A stretch of 64,000 nucleotides of DNA from Theocolax elegans (GCA_026168455.1 CM047426.1:44782307-44846306); one strand, 5' to 3'; shown: positions 9,804-20,560, numbered from the stretch's first letter. Notes: a model not told the origin generated them from the letters alone. Translations and numbers: made by a program.

Positions 9804-11405
9804 TTATCGTGAAGCGGCCTTTCTGGCGGTATCGAGCGCGCGCCTAAAGCATTTGGAAGCGCTCTTGCAATTCTTAAGGTTGTGTCCAGGCTCGCCGTAC
9901 TTGTAGCACGACGAGGACCTGTCCACTCCCTCACACTTCCTTTTCGTGTGGCCGAAGTCTAGGCACCGATAGCACCTCTCGACCAAGACTCGATCCCGAA
10001 CGCGACAGCTTACGAAGCCGATGCAGAGATGCCGCATCGACTTCAGCTTGTCAGCGCTCTCATGATCCAGCTTCACGATGGCTGTCTTCTGTTGACTGCG
10101 GTTTAGGCCCAAAAGCGTCACCTCTCGGCCCTCAGGCGAAGAAGTAAGCACTTTATTTAGGGCTGCCACCACTTCGTCCCTCGGTGTGAGAGCGTCCAGA
10201 TCTCTGATCTCAAGGGTAACCCTTCGATCTCGGACTCGAACTTCTCCCATTCCTTGGGTAGCAGTACGCACTTTCTCCGCGAATACTGCCGCATCGGTTT
10301 TTTTGCCTAGTCGAAGCAAGACGTCCCCCCGCCCTGTGGGCCGCACACTCAGAACCTGCGCGCCACAGTCGTCCGGGTCGACTTCCTTTCGGAGCTTCCC
10401 CAGAACTTCAGCAAACGTTCGGTCCCTCGCGATGGTGACCACCAGGGTGGATACCGGCGCCTTCTGGCGCTTTCTCCTGTCAAGAGGCGCCTGTCCCGAC
10501 TTAACCGTCGGCTTCTTCTTTTCCACCACAGGCTTGGACTTGGATTGCTCCTTGTCCTTACCAGGGTTACCATTTAGGTTTTTTCTGTCCTCTATTATCT
10601 AATGTAAATGAGGTCATACCGTGTGAGTGCAACAAAGAAAAAACTCCTCTATCTGGCAACACTGGTCCTTACCAGGTGGTGGCACCTCCTTGCGAGGTTT
10701 CTTCTTCTTACGGCTTTTAGAGGCCTCGGGTGGGCTTTGAGGGCCCTCCCTACTCCTCTTTTGAGCCTGTATCTTAGCTGTAGCCGCGATGACGGCTTTA
10801 GCAATGATGCCTCTTCTCTTAGGCCGCCGACGATTCTCGTGGCCAACTCGATAATCCTCGACTTGGCACTTGTAATGATCGACTGCTAAAGATATCTTCT
10901 TGGTTTTCCCGTAGAGCTCTTGTACAAGAGTGTCTACGGTTTTCAGCCCTGTTTTGACGACCATGGAAATGTTAGGCTGCTTTGCACAAGCTGCCAACAT
11001 TGCCTGAAGTTCTTTTTTCAGATGGTCGTAAGTGGAGTCGATCTCCTCCTGCGCCTTCTCCACCTTCTTGTATTCCTTACGGAACACTTCTATCTCCTTT
11101 TGAGATTCTCTGCTATAGGCAGAGATGCCGCTGATGGCGCTACCAGTGCTGGTAACGCTGCCGCTTCGTAACCTGCTTGCAGAAGCAAGACTCAGCATCT
11201 GGGATAGCGGCTGCTGTTGGGGGTTTTCTTTCGAGGACCCCGCCTCTGACGTGATGTTAGAACTAAGCGGTTTGTGGCCTCCCCCAAAATCCATGAGGCC
11301 AGCGCCGGCCACCGGGGCTTCCACCCGATCGGAACCGACGACGGGATTCACTCCTAGTTTGGAGTTGCCCGCTTGGGGTAGTATGTTTTCATCTCGCTTG
11401 CTCAT
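9804..11405 (-). pseudogene. R1/I-type Gag (ORF1), copy C, split by a MITE
   Basis: The frame starts MSKRDENILPQAGNSKLG at 11405 and ends DTARKAASR at 9804. A 103-bp MITE plus 8-bp target duplication (111 nt, a multiple of three) lies in the basic linker after RKEVPPPGKDQ. It keeps the phase but adds a stop codon read from MITE sequence. Downstream are KKPTVKSGQAPLDRRK, the domain RVTLEIRDLDALTPRDEVV, and knuckles CYRCLDFGHTKRKC and CYKYGEPGHNLKNC. In the second knuckle the second Cys is Tyr. Confidence 0.87.
10562..10664. mobile_element. 103-bp hAT-type MITE in gag of copy C
   Basis: Termini CAGGGTTACCATTTAG and CTATCTGGCAACACTG are inverted. The 8-bp duplication GTCCTTAC occurs at 10554-10561 and 10665-10672. 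Length and terminal sequence match the MITEs at 11466 and 54882. Confidence 0.93.
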
Positions 11406-11465
11406 ACTTCTGGTTGTACTGTTTGGTCCACGGAGATTATTTTATTTCACCTCTACCCTTCACGC

Positions 11466-11568
11466 CAGGGTTGCCAGATGGCGATTTTTTCTCCTTGTTG
11501 CTCTTCCTTAATAAACATCAATATACGTAAGAGAGAAAAGGAAAAAAAATCGCCAACTGGTCACACTG
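11466..11568. mobile_element. 103-bp hAT-type MITE in 5' UTR of copy C
   Basis: Begins CAGGGTTGCCAGATGGCGAT and ends TCGCCAACTGGTCACACTG. The target duplication CTTCACGC lies at 11458-11465 and 11569-11576. In copy B the same place reads CTTCACGC once, which is the empty site. Confidence 0.96.
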
Positions 11569-11648
11569 CTTCACGCTAGAGTGACGAGCATCCCCCCATC
11601 CGCCACCAGGGGGATGCGCCGCATACGGGGACAGGACACCCCGCGCGG

Positions 11649-11690
11649 ATTATTATTATTATTATTTTTATTATTATCATTATTATTATT
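11649..11690. repeat. (ATT)n tract at the 5' end of copy C
   Basis: About fourteen imperfect ATT units next to the 5' end of copy C. It is either the target of copy C or the tail of a lost upstream unit. The hAT terminus begins two bases further on. Confidence 0.85.
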
Positions 11691-12838
11691 GACAGGGTTA
11701 TGTTCGTGCACGTAATTATTGTGCACTTAATAGTTGTTCACATAAAATTACGCTACTAATTTTGTGCATAAATAATTCTTAATTGTGCACAATTGTTTAT
11801 TTAACAATATAAGTGGTTTTCTTGTTTTTTGTGCACAACGTTTTTGTACACAGTAAATTATGCACAATTTTATTGTCCACTAAATCCTCCGAGCACAATT
11901 TGTTTTATTTTTGCTATGTCTTTAAAAAAAAAAATTTTGTTAATATCGCTAATATGATGAAGATTTAAACTTTTTTAATTGAACACAGAACGTAATAAAA
12001 AAATTAATAGAGAACTTAATAATAATAAAGCAATAACTAGTAATAAGTGGTTATAAGTATTAAGTAGTTTATATTAATTAAGTAATTGATAATTAATTAT
12101 TATAATTTTTTTTAATAATTTTTTTTAAAGGTTTTTATATAGTAATAGAAAAAATTTCATTTTTATAAAAATGGAATACAGTTTTAATAGTGATAATTTA
12201 GATAATTCACTAAATAGTTCGACTAACTATCAAAATGAGGTAATGGACTCAGAAAATACTCAGACTGTGACCAAGAAATCAAAAGAAGAAGCTTTTCTTG
12301 ATCAATGTAGAAAATTAAGTTGGTTGGATGAAAAAATTTTCAAAGTCATTTTTCATGAATCTACATTACCTGACAAAGTTTCCGGTAAATGTAATTCTTG
12401 TAATAGCATAGTCAAAGGCGACTTGAAAGTGTCATCTAACTTTATAGGTCATTTAAAGGTAATAGAAAATTATAATACTATATTATATTATTACTAGTAT
12501 TTATAATTACGCTACAATAGTAGCGATTTCAATAGAAATCATGAATAAAGTGATCAGGGAAAAGTTTTATATACAGCTCGGGAGATTCCTTGCTTGGAGC
12601 ATAAATAACTATTTTAAATGTTAAATGATAAATATTTTATAATCTATATTTTATGAATTGATAGTTTAATATTTTATGACTTGTAATCTTCTTATGGATT
12701 TGATTTGATTTTTTTTATAATATATTAATAACATTTAATAATTAAAAATGAAAAAAAAAATAAAATAGAAACACACATCAGTTTAAGAAAAAAAAATAAT
12801 AAAAATACAAGATACATCATTTTTTATTTTATTTTAGG

Positions 12839-13376
12839 CACGATCGTTACACGTGAGAGTGCCTTATATTTTCATCATCGTAAAATGTGTGATATATTAA
12901 ATATATCAGAAACTGATTTATAATCATTTTTTATGCATATTAGAACTGATTTTAGGCATTTCCGCGAGTGTATGTATGGACGTACGTATGTATGTAACCC
13001 TGTGACTGGCATAACTCAGCCAATTTCCAACCGTTTTGGCTGAACGAAATAGGGTATGTTCGTCTTAACACAGTAAGGTTACAATTCTATTTTCAGATAA
13101 ATTGATTTCAAACTACATACGATATGACATCTTTTAGAATTACGTAGAAACGGTTTTTTCGCTATAACTCGAGTCGAAATCTTGAGGTCCTACAGAAAAA
13201 CTTTCCATAGGCGAAATGTTCGTCTCAACATTACAAAACTTTTCACTGTTGAACACTTTTCAAATCGAGTCGAATTCCTCATTATAAATTCATAAAAACG
13301 TTTAAAATAACAAAAAATGCATAAAAATAGATGCTTTTTCGCAATTGATTAAAGGACATATTGTGTAACGATCGTG
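12839..13376. mobile_element. 538-bp TIR element in intron 1 of the hAT transposase
   Basis: Perfect 14-bp inverted termini, CACGATCGTTACAC and GTGTAACGATCGTG. The interior has a run of TATGTATGGACGTACGTATG type but no open frame. Flanking target duplication is not obvious, so the superfamily is unassigned. Being intronic, the insertion may have been harmless to the transposase. Confidence 0.8.
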
Positions 13377-13950
13377 TTTCGCTTTAACATAAGTGGACTA
13401 ACTAGTTTTATTATATGCTTTTTAAAGTAGTATTTTTAAAGTAGTATTTTTTTATTATTTTGTATCCTTATTCTGTTTTAGAGAAAACACCCTGAAGAAT
13501 ATAATAAATATCAAACATGTAAAATAGCAAAACGTGACGATGATATTGTAGTTACTAAACGCATTACATGTTCTTTCTCTGAAGATGTGTTTCAAAAAAA
13601 TATTACTCGGTTTGTGGTAGAAAATCATCTTCCTGCTATGATTGTAGAAAGACCAACATTTCGTAAAATATTTGATGGTAAATGCGTTAATGTTATTTTC
13701 TTTAAATTTTTAAATTGTATTTAGGCATTTTAAGGACTTTTCTAAATAAAACTACAAATTCTTTTTAGATTTGAAAATAAAATCTTTAAAACATATATCC
13801 CGATATAAAGTTGTGAAAACAATTGACAGCATGTATGAAAAATTAGTAGAGGACATAAAAGATATTTTGTCAAACGTAAGCTATGTCTGTATTACAGCTG
13901 ATATTTGGAGTGGCAAAAAACGTAGATTCTTAGGAGTAACAGCACATTGG

Positions 13951-14594
13951 GTAATAAATATTTGTGTATATATAGATTATAAAACTGTGATAATATTTTT
14001 AAATCACGGAACACGGCAGCGTCCACGGCTAGTATGAGCCATAAAACTGACGTCGTACTTTTACACATTGAAATCGGACAACAATAAAATTAAAATCATT
14101 ATCATTATTATTTTATCATAAATTATGACAACAATACAGAACTTATTACAATTATACATGTTTTTGTACACTTTATAACTCTTATGTACATTTACATACA
14201 CTTCAAAACTTCCACTCGGGATGATTTCTTATAAACACGTAAATATTTACTAGATAGTATAAGTGGGATAGGCTTTGTACCTTAAACTCATAATACTTAA
14301 TCTGTAAATTATTTATATTCAAGCTTGGTTATTTATTGGTTATTTATTTGGTTATTTAATTGGTAATTAACGTTGTTAATACCAGCTAAACGACTGTAGA
14401 TTAGCAGTACTAATTTAGCACCTGTTTGAAACAGAAGTTTAGTAGAAAAACTTACTATGACTTTCAAATAATATAGAATAGGATTATTAATGAACAATTG
14501 AAATTTTTTCCATCTCTGCAGTAATTTAATTTTTTATTATAAATAAAAATATGTTAATAAGACGTAAATTAGAAATATCATAATTTTGTAACAG
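13951..14594 (+). other. intron 3 of the hAT pseudogene, possible inserted sequence
   Basis: Bounded by a GT donor after GCACATTGG and by TTTTGTAACAG. It is longer than introns 2 and 4 and holds a GC-richer stretch (14000-14060) unlike its surroundings. Nothing in it was identified. Confidence 0.45.
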
Positions 14595-16030
14595 ATTAAA
14601 GAAGAAACTCTCGAGAGAAAATCGGTAGCCGTAGCCTGCACGCGCTTTCCAGGAATTCATTCCTTTGATATAACATTGCTGTTTTACTAGAATCTGTGCA
14701 CAACATGTATGGATTAGAGGTTGAAAAAATCGTAGCAACTATAACAGATAACGGGTCTAATTTTGTGAAAGCTTTTAAAGAATTTGGATTAAAAGATTCA
14801 GAATATTTCTCGCAAGGTATACCTTGTTATTATTAAATACTATTGATAGATTATTGTTTGTTTTAATTATTTCGACTCTTTTTAAAATCAAACATTTGAT
14901 ATTTTTACAGAAGAAATTAACGAACAGATAAATATTGAAGAAAATGTATTAATGGAAGTAGAAAATAGTTTTGAAGAAGAGGCCGAGGAAAGTTTATCTG
15001 AATCAGAACCAGAAGAAGATTTTTTGAACGAAAATAATGATATGATGCAATGTGAATCAATACATCCGCAGTTACCTTCTCATTTTCGTTGTGCTAGTCA
15101 TACATTAAATCTTATTGCTACAGTTGATACGATAAAGTTTATTCAGAATTCCGATGCGAAAAATCAACATGTTGTGGTGATTAGTAAGTGCCAGAATTTG
15201 TGGAAATGTTTGCGATCCCCTCAAAAACGTGAAGAATTATATGAAATACTGGAATGCAATTTATTAAGGCCAGTAAAAACGGGATGGAATTCCTTATACG
15301 ATTGTTTAAATCAATTAGTAATTTTAAAAAAGAAATTGAAAAGTTCTCGTTTATTTAAAATAGTTAAGTATCCGATTTTGGACAATAAAGATTTTCTTTA
15401 CATTGAAGAATATATAGCAGTATTTAAACCTCTTGCTGTAGCTATTGATAAATTGCAGGGTGAAGAAAATATTCATTACGGTTAAATTCTACCTACATTG
15501 TTAAGTATTAGATCAAAATGGTTGGAAATAAAAGACAGCTATACCTTAATATATTTTGATTCTATTGTTAAGGAATTAATTAAGAAACTAGAAGAAAGAT
15601 TTTATGATTATTTTAATATTAAAGGAAATGGTGAGGTAGCCGCGTTAGCTGCTTTATTCCACCCAAAATTTGAAGCATCTTGGGTTGAATGCTTAAGAAA
15701 AACTGAAAGCAATAGGAGTAAACAAATGGTCCCATCCTCTTTTGTTACTAAAGGCTGTACTCACGAACTATCACTCTTTTTGGAACAAAAATAAAAAAAA
15801 TTAGACATTCTTAATAAATTTCCAATAATAAAAAAATTATTCATCAAATACAATACAGCCCTACCATCATCTGCACCAGTAGAACGGTTATTTTCGCAAG
15901 CTACTTTACTAGATTTGCCAAAATTAAATAGAATGTCTGACACTATATTTCAGAAAAGAATATTATGTAAAATAAACATTTCAAAATGTAACGAAAAATC
16001 ATGAAATTGTTTATAAAAATATATTTACAT

Positions 16031-16330
16031 ACCCTGTAAAATATTAATAGCCAAAAAAACAGCTAAAAACAATAGCTAAAAATATAGCTGTAATGGACTG
16101 TATTATGGAGCGAGGTGTAATTTATAGCTATACATTCACCTAAAATTTATAGCTAAAAATTGATAGCTTTTAGACATGAGAAAAAAATTATTAGGTAAAA
16201 AACAGGTAAATAGCTATAAATTACACCTCGTTACAGCTAAAAAGCTAAAAAATACAGTCAATTACAGCCATATTTTTAGCTAAATAAACTTGTTTTTAGC
16301 TGTTTTTTAGCTATTAATTTTTTACAGGGT
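16031..16330. mobile_element. 300-bp palindromic hAT-like MITE
   Basis: Begins ACCCTGTAAAATATTAATAG and ends CTATTAATTTTTTACAGGGT. GAGGTGTAATTTATAGCTAT at 16111 is answered by ATAGCTATAAATTACACCTC at 16211, so most of the element folds on itself. TAGCTAAAAA-type motifs recur. A flanking pair TTTACATA and TTTATATT matches at 6 of 8 bases and may be an old target duplication. Confidence 0.75.
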
Positions 16331-16348
16331 TTATATTTATAGTACAGA

Positions 16349-16617
16349 TGGCTGAGTAATCGCCATAAATTCTGTATTTATATAATTTTACAATAAATAT
16401 TTCAAACTTTTTTTTTTTTTTTTTTTTTATTTAACGTCGCTCTATTTATGCTGCCAGGGCTAATCAGCGACGGAGGTGAATGGTGTGTCTACAGATATTG
16501 TGTTTGTTTACAGATATTTCAAACTAAGTCATTAAATAATAAAATTTTGTTATAAAATTATATTTTCATTTAAATTTATTATACAGGTTGGCTGAGTAAT
16601 CGCCATAAATTCTGTAT
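16349..16617 (+). repeat. direct repeat pair, 240-bp spacing
   Basis: TGGCTGAGTAATCGCCATAA and the following ATTCTGTAT occur at 16349-16377 and again at 16589-16617. Between them lie a 20-nt T run (16409-16428) and a GC-richer segment around 16440-16500. The layout suggests a long target duplication around an inserted element, or a tandem duplication. Confidence 0.6.
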
Positions 16618-17136
16618 GTATAAAAATTGATTGTAAATATTTTTTTCAAAAAAATATAATTATAAATTAACTTAACCTATGTAAAGCATGTATGTAAACG
16701 CAATAAATAATTATATCCAATATTAATGTTCGTTATTTCACTAAAATATCATTTATCTCATACTTATCCTTATACATACATCTTCTTCTTAATATTATAT
16801 CAATTACATTAAATAAAAAAAATAAATTTTTAAATTTAATTTTTAAATTAATTTAATTTTTCTGCACATTCCCCCGACCCACTGACGCAACATACGCCAA
16901 TTACCAAAATTAATATAATTTTTTATTTATTAATAAATTATTATAATTTCTTAATTAACATGTGTACTCAATTATTTACATCGCAGATTTTTATTAATTA
17001 TTAATTTTCACTTAAACAAACTAACTGTTATCAAAGATTAAATTTCAATCGTTAACCAACTAAGTAAGTAATTATTCAAAAACATTTTTTATATTACTAT
17101 ATTATTTAATACCTTAAGATATTAAAAGCATACGCA
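16618..17136. other. AT-rich spacer, nothing recognised
   Basis: AT-rich sequence without credible open frames or inverted termini. It contains one isolated C-rich patch at 16866-16900. Confidence 0.5.
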
Positions 17137-17350
17137 TATATATATATATATATATACAACCGGAATATGCACCCATCATCAACCCCCACTCCCATCAACC
17201 ATCGATCAAAACTCCTGCATCCACATTAAAAAATTACCCCCTCCCCCACCTCCACCTCCACCTCAACCTCCACCTCCACAACCACCCCCACCCCCACCCA
17301 CCATCACCGACCACCCATCACCCATCGACCGACACCTCAGCACCCACCTG
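17137..17350. repeat. (TA)n followed by a C-rich, strand-asymmetric tract
   Basis: A (TA)10 run ends at 17157. From ~17170 to 17350 the plus strand is almost free of G and made of CCTCCA, CCCCCA and CCATCA units. On the minus strand the runs GGGTGGGGGTGGGGG could form a G-quadruplex. Confidence 0.8.
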
Positions 17351-17437
17351 TCAATATAAAATGCGAATATACAAAAATGCTGAGTCATGGGACACCGTAC
17401 ACCGAAACCCTAACGAATGAATTTTAAATTTTAATTT

Positions 17438-17757
17438 TTAATCGAATTAAATTTTATTGAAGATTAAATTTTAATGCTTAATCGAATTAAATTTTATTGT
17501 AGATTAAATTTGAATACTTAATCGAATTAAATTTTATTGTAGATTAAATTTTAATCCTTAATCGAATTAAATGTAATTAAAGATTAAATTTTAATTCTTA
17601 ATCAAATTAAATGTAATTAAAGATTAAATTTTAATTCTTAATCGAATTAAATGTAATTAAAGATTAAATTTTAATTCTTAATCGAATTAAATTTAATTGA
17701 AAATTAAATTTTAATCTTTAATTGGATTAAATGTAATTAAAAATTAAATTTTAAACG
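17438..17757 (+). repeat. 40-bp tandem array, exactly eight units
   Basis: Eight 40-bp units beginning TTAATCGAATTAAAT, with units differing at a few sites. The array runs into TTTTGCAACCCTG at 17796. The same unit occurs reversed at 3720-3860, so the array is a subterminal repeat of the CAGGGTTGCAAA element. Confidence 0.9.
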
Positions 17758-17797
17758 TTAATTATTAATTTTAAATTAAAAAATTTTGCAACCCTGC

Positions 17798-17974
17798 TTG
17801 CGACGTAGATTATTTTAATTTTAATTTAGCGTGAGTTATTATTTTACACATGTATTATCGGTTATATTAATTCTTCTTTAGTTGTCTAATTTATTTTATA
17901 TGTTCTATTTTATATGATTAGAGCCATCCGGTTGTATCAACTTTGGCTCAAATAAATATAGTTATCAATCGATC
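17798..17974 (+). mobile_element. LINE A1 3' UTR and tail (displaced)
   Basis: Resumes the A1 3' UTR at the exact base where it was cut at 3644, as shown by the uninterrupted copy at 46058-46234. It ends with a stem-loop (17921-17949), AAATAAATATAG, TTATCAATCGATC and then TC satellite. Confidence 0.9.
17921..17949 (+). promoter_or_regulatory. 3'-terminal stem-loop of LINE family A
   Basis: GAGCCA pairs with TGGCTC, with GTTG/CAAC inside. The homologous stems at 46181-46209 (GCGCCA/TGGCGC) and 48637-48667 (GTGCCA/TGGCAC, minus strand) change both partners of one pair together, which indicates a selected RNA structure. Such 3' structures are known to be recognised by CR1/L2-type reverse transcriptases. 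Confidence 0.8.
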
Positions 17975-18013
17975 TCTCATTCTCCCTCTCTCTCTCTCTA
18001 TCTCTCATTCTCT

Positions 18014-18430
18014 CCATCACCTGGATATATAAGTTTAAATATAATCGGCATTGCTGTGTTATTACATCTGTCATTTCTTCTGTGATTCATTGCGTCATTA
18101 TACGTAATTTTTGTTACTATTTATTTATTTATTCATTGTATTCATTATATATATATTTTTTTTTATTATATATTGCGGTTGATATGCGAACGCTAACTAT
18201 TTTGTTATTTATTTTTTAAATTTATTTTATTAATCTATTAATCAATTTTACATATATTTTGTTTTGTTATTTTAATTCTTCACTCTGTCATGGTTTTTAT
18301 TTTAAATTTTTGTTATGGAATTTTATATTATTATCTAGCTTTAAAAAAGTTTTAATCTATGTATCAGTTCGCTTTAGTGCCTATGGGGTTTCTACCCCAT
18401 AATTGGCCCAATAAATACATCAATCAATCA
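18014..18430 (+). mobile_element. 5'-truncated LINE 3' UTR fragment in TC satellite
   Basis: Starts CACCTGGATATATAAG straight after a short TC run. It ends in the hairpin TATGGGGTTTCTACCCCATA (18382-18401), GGCCCAATAAATACAT and (CAAT)n, then TC satellite. It has the same truncation point and flanks as the copy at 46270-46700, so the two arose by segmental duplication. Confidence 0.75.
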
Positions 18431-18900
18431 ATCTCTCTCTCTCTCTCTATCTCTCATTCTCTCTCTTATTCTCTCACTCTCTCCCTCACACTCCCTGACA
18501 ATCCCTCATTCATATTCACTCTCTCCCTCACACTCCCTGACAATCCCTCATTCATATTCACTCTCTCCCTCTCACAGTCCCTCATTCTTACTCACTGTCA
18601 CTCTCGCACTCCCTCACTCTCTCTCTCATTCTTACACGCTCTCACTCCCACACTATATCACTCTCTCCCTCATTCTCTCTCTCTCTCTCATTCTCTCTCT
18701 CTCTTTCTCTGCCTATCTCTATCTCTCGTTCTCTTTCTCTCTCTATCTCTATCTGTATATCTCGTTCTCTATCTCATTCTCTCTCTCTATCACTCATTCT
18801 CTCTCTCTAGCTCTCATTCTCTCTATCTCTCATTCTCTCTATCTTTTATTCTCTCTATCTCTCAATTTTGCTATCTCTCATTTTCTTTATCTCTCTCTAT
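18431..18900 (+). repeat. TC-rich satellite
   Basis: Degenerate (TC)n with recurring modules such as CTCATTCTTACACGCTCTCAC and CACTATATCACTCTCTCC. The Ser/Leu-rich frame across it (18359-18955) is a repeat artefact. Confidence 0.95.
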
Positions 18901-19522
18901 GCGTGCGTTTTATTTATCGTTTGAAGAAGGATACCAAACTCGATGCGTTTTATAGTAAAATAAGTTGGTTATCTGTTGATAGAAGACGTAAATATTTTTT
19001 AAGTCTGTTAACGTACCAGATCTTGGCTAATAGAAGACCAGATTATTTGTTTGTGTTACTTCCACCTCCCAGTTGCGATGTCAGACGTTCGAATCGACTG
19101 CAATACTCGTGCTATCAGCGTCCTCAGGCCCATACTAGTACATATCAGAGGTCTTTCACCATTCAAGCGATGGACTTTTGGGATTCATTACCATCTGTGA
19201 TAAGACTTAGCTCGACCGTTCTAATTTTTAAGAGACGTCTATATGATTATCTCAGCAATGATGATGGCGCAAAGCGATATTAGAAATTAAGATTAAATTG
19301 TGATACATACCTAGCTTAACTAATATAAATTTTTTGTTTTTATTTTTTACATTAGTAATTCTGAACACTTGTTCATGTTTTATACTTATGTTTTTATTTG
19401 TTATTATTTTTATATAGCGAATTGTTGTTATTATTTTTATTTATAAAATATTGTAAAACTGTTTTTTCCTTGCCTTAAGGTTAATTAATTTCCTAGGCAT
19501 TAATAAATACTTTTTCAATCAA
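18901..19522 (+). mobile_element. 5'-truncated LINE (family C-like), 3' end
   Basis: Flanked by TC satellite on both sides. It carries the last ~125 codons of an ORF2 (18903-19283), a 3' UTR, then TTGCCTTAAGG, CCTAGGCATTAATAAATACT and TCAATCAATC before (TC)n. The 5' truncation touches the satellite directly. Confidence 0.85.
18903..19283 (+). pseudogene. LINE ORF2 C-terminal fragment
   Basis: About 126 codons: RLKKDTKLDAFYSKISWL, RRKYFLSLLTYQILANRRPD, DVRRSNRLQYSCYQRPQ, SFTIQAMDFWDSLPSVIRL. It matches the tails of A1, C and E (NSFTIRAMNLSDSLPSEIRM in E). There are no catalytic motifs and no start codon of its own; the ATG is internal. Confidence 0.85.
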
Positions 19523-19809
19523 TCAATCTCTCTCTATCTCTCATTCTTTCTCTCTCATTTTCTCTCCCTCATTCTCTCTCGCTCCCTCACACAGATTCTC
19601 ATTCTCACTCATTCTCACTATCGCACTCCCTCACTCTCCCTTATTCTTACTCGCTCTTTTTCATTATCTCTCACTCTCTACCTCTCATTCTCTCTCTCCC
19701 TCTACCTCTCAATCTTTCTCTCACTCTCTCTCTCTCTATTACTGTCTCTCTCTCTTTCTCTCTCTCTCTTTCTCTCTCTCTCTTTCTCTCTTACTGTCTC
19801 TTTCTCTCT

Positions 19810-19841
<32 letters not shown>

Positions 19842-20520
19842 ATATCTCTCATTTTCTCTCTCTCTCTTTATCTCTCTTTCTCTATCTCTCTTTATCTCTC
19901 TTTCTCTATCTCTCTATCTCTATCTCTCATTTTCTCTCTCTCTTTATCTCTCTTCCTCTGTCTCTCATTTTTTCTCTCTCTCTTTATCTCTCTTTCTCTA
20001 TCTCTCATTTTCTCCCTCTCTTTATCTCTCTTTCTCTATCTCTCTATCTCTATCTCTCATTTTCTCTCTCTCTTCATATCTGTTTCTCTATCTCTCTATC
20101 TCTATCTCTCTATCTCTATCTCTCGTTATGTCTCTCTCTCTCTCTCTCATTCTCTCTCTCTTCTCTCTCTCTCTTTCTCTCTTACTGTCTCTTTCTCTCT
20201 CCCTCTCTCTCTTTCTCTCTCTCTCTCTATATCTATCTCATTCTCTCTCTCTCTTTATCTCTTTCTCTATCTCTTTATCTCTCTTTCTCTATCTCTCTAT
20301 CTCTATCTCTCATTTTCTCTCTCTTTATCTCTCTTCCTCTGTCTCTCATTTTTTCTCTCTCTTTATCTCTTTCTCTATCTCTCATTTTCTCCCTCTCTTT
20401 ATCTCTTTCTCTATCTCTCTATCTCTATCTCTCATTTTCTCTCTCTCTTCATATCTGTTTCTCTATCTCTCTATCTCTATCTCTCTATCTCTATCTCTCG
20501 TTATGTCTCTCTCTCTCTCA

Positions 20521-20560
<40 letters not shown>

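Larger units (their letters stand above)
9572..11648 (-). mobile_element. Gag-only non-LTR element, copy C (two MITEs inserted)
   Basis: A diverged full-length relative of copies A and B, from the 3' UTR at 9584 to the 5' end CCGCGCGGGGT at 11648. It keeps the ~35-nt gag segment that A and B have lost, so it is the more ancestral form. It carries two 103-bp hAT MITEs, one in gag (10562-10664) and one in the 5' UTR (11466-11568). It lacks the third knuckle region between KSASKC and FRRALDTA. Confidence 0.87.
12171..16004 (+). pseudogene. hAT transposase with BED zinc finger, five exons, disrupted
   Basis: Exons are inferred from frame and GT-AG sites: 12171-12458, 13482-13677, 13769-13950, 14595-14816 and 14911-16004. 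Exons 1-2 form a BED finger (CNSCNS, then HLK joined to RKHPEEY). Exon 3 carries SYVCITADIWSGKKRRFLGV. Exon 4 has RKSVAVACTRFPGIHSFD and, in another frame, TITDNGSNFVKAF. Exon 5 has HFRCASHTLNLIATVDTIKF, KTGWNSLYDCLNQL and FHPKFEASWV, and ends with the dimerisation signature SSAPVERLFSQA and LNRMSDTIFQKRIL. Lesions are a 1-nt deletion near 14670 and in-frame TAA codons at 15483-15485 and 15792-15794. The gene cannot make a full enzyme as it stands. A 538-bp element sits in intron 1. Confidence 0.9.
11693..16036 (+). mobile_element. hAT DNA transposon, decayed, ~4.3 kb
   Basis: The left end CAGGGTTATGT at 11693 and the right end ACATACCCTG at 16027-16036 form an imperfect inverted terminus (one gap). 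The first 200 bp hold about ten variants of a GTGCAC motif, a typical hAT arrangement of subterminal transposase-binding repeats. A spliced transposase pseudogene fills the middle. The expected 8-bp target duplication is not visible (ATTATTGA against TAAAATAT), possibly because of the MITE that overlaps the right end. Confidence 0.7.
3642..17797. mobile_element. 14.15 kb composite insertion in LINE A1, TIR CAGGGTTGCAAA
   Basis: The left edge reads ccaaTGC then AGGGTTGCAAA. The right edge reads TTTTGCAACCC then TGCttgcgacg. The uninterrupted copy at 46051-46063 reads ccaaTGCttccgacg. The two LINE halves therefore join exactly, with a possible TGC target duplication, which is ambiguous because TGC overlaps the termini. 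Both ends carry AT-rich 40-bp repeats in opposite orientation (3720-3860 and 17438-17757). The interior is a nest of unrelated elements. Whether one transposon carried everything, or a small MITE was opened by later insertions, cannot be told from one locus. Confidence 0.75.

Noticed and set aside
5347..11690. Telomere or subtelomere assignment based on the HeT-A-like order
   Set aside because: No TTAGG-type or other telomeric repeat is seen, and the array is inside a larger insertion in a LINE.
17438..17757. CRISPR-like array
   Set aside because: Eight 40-bp units follow each other with no spacers, and the composition is AT-only. It is a tandem repeat.
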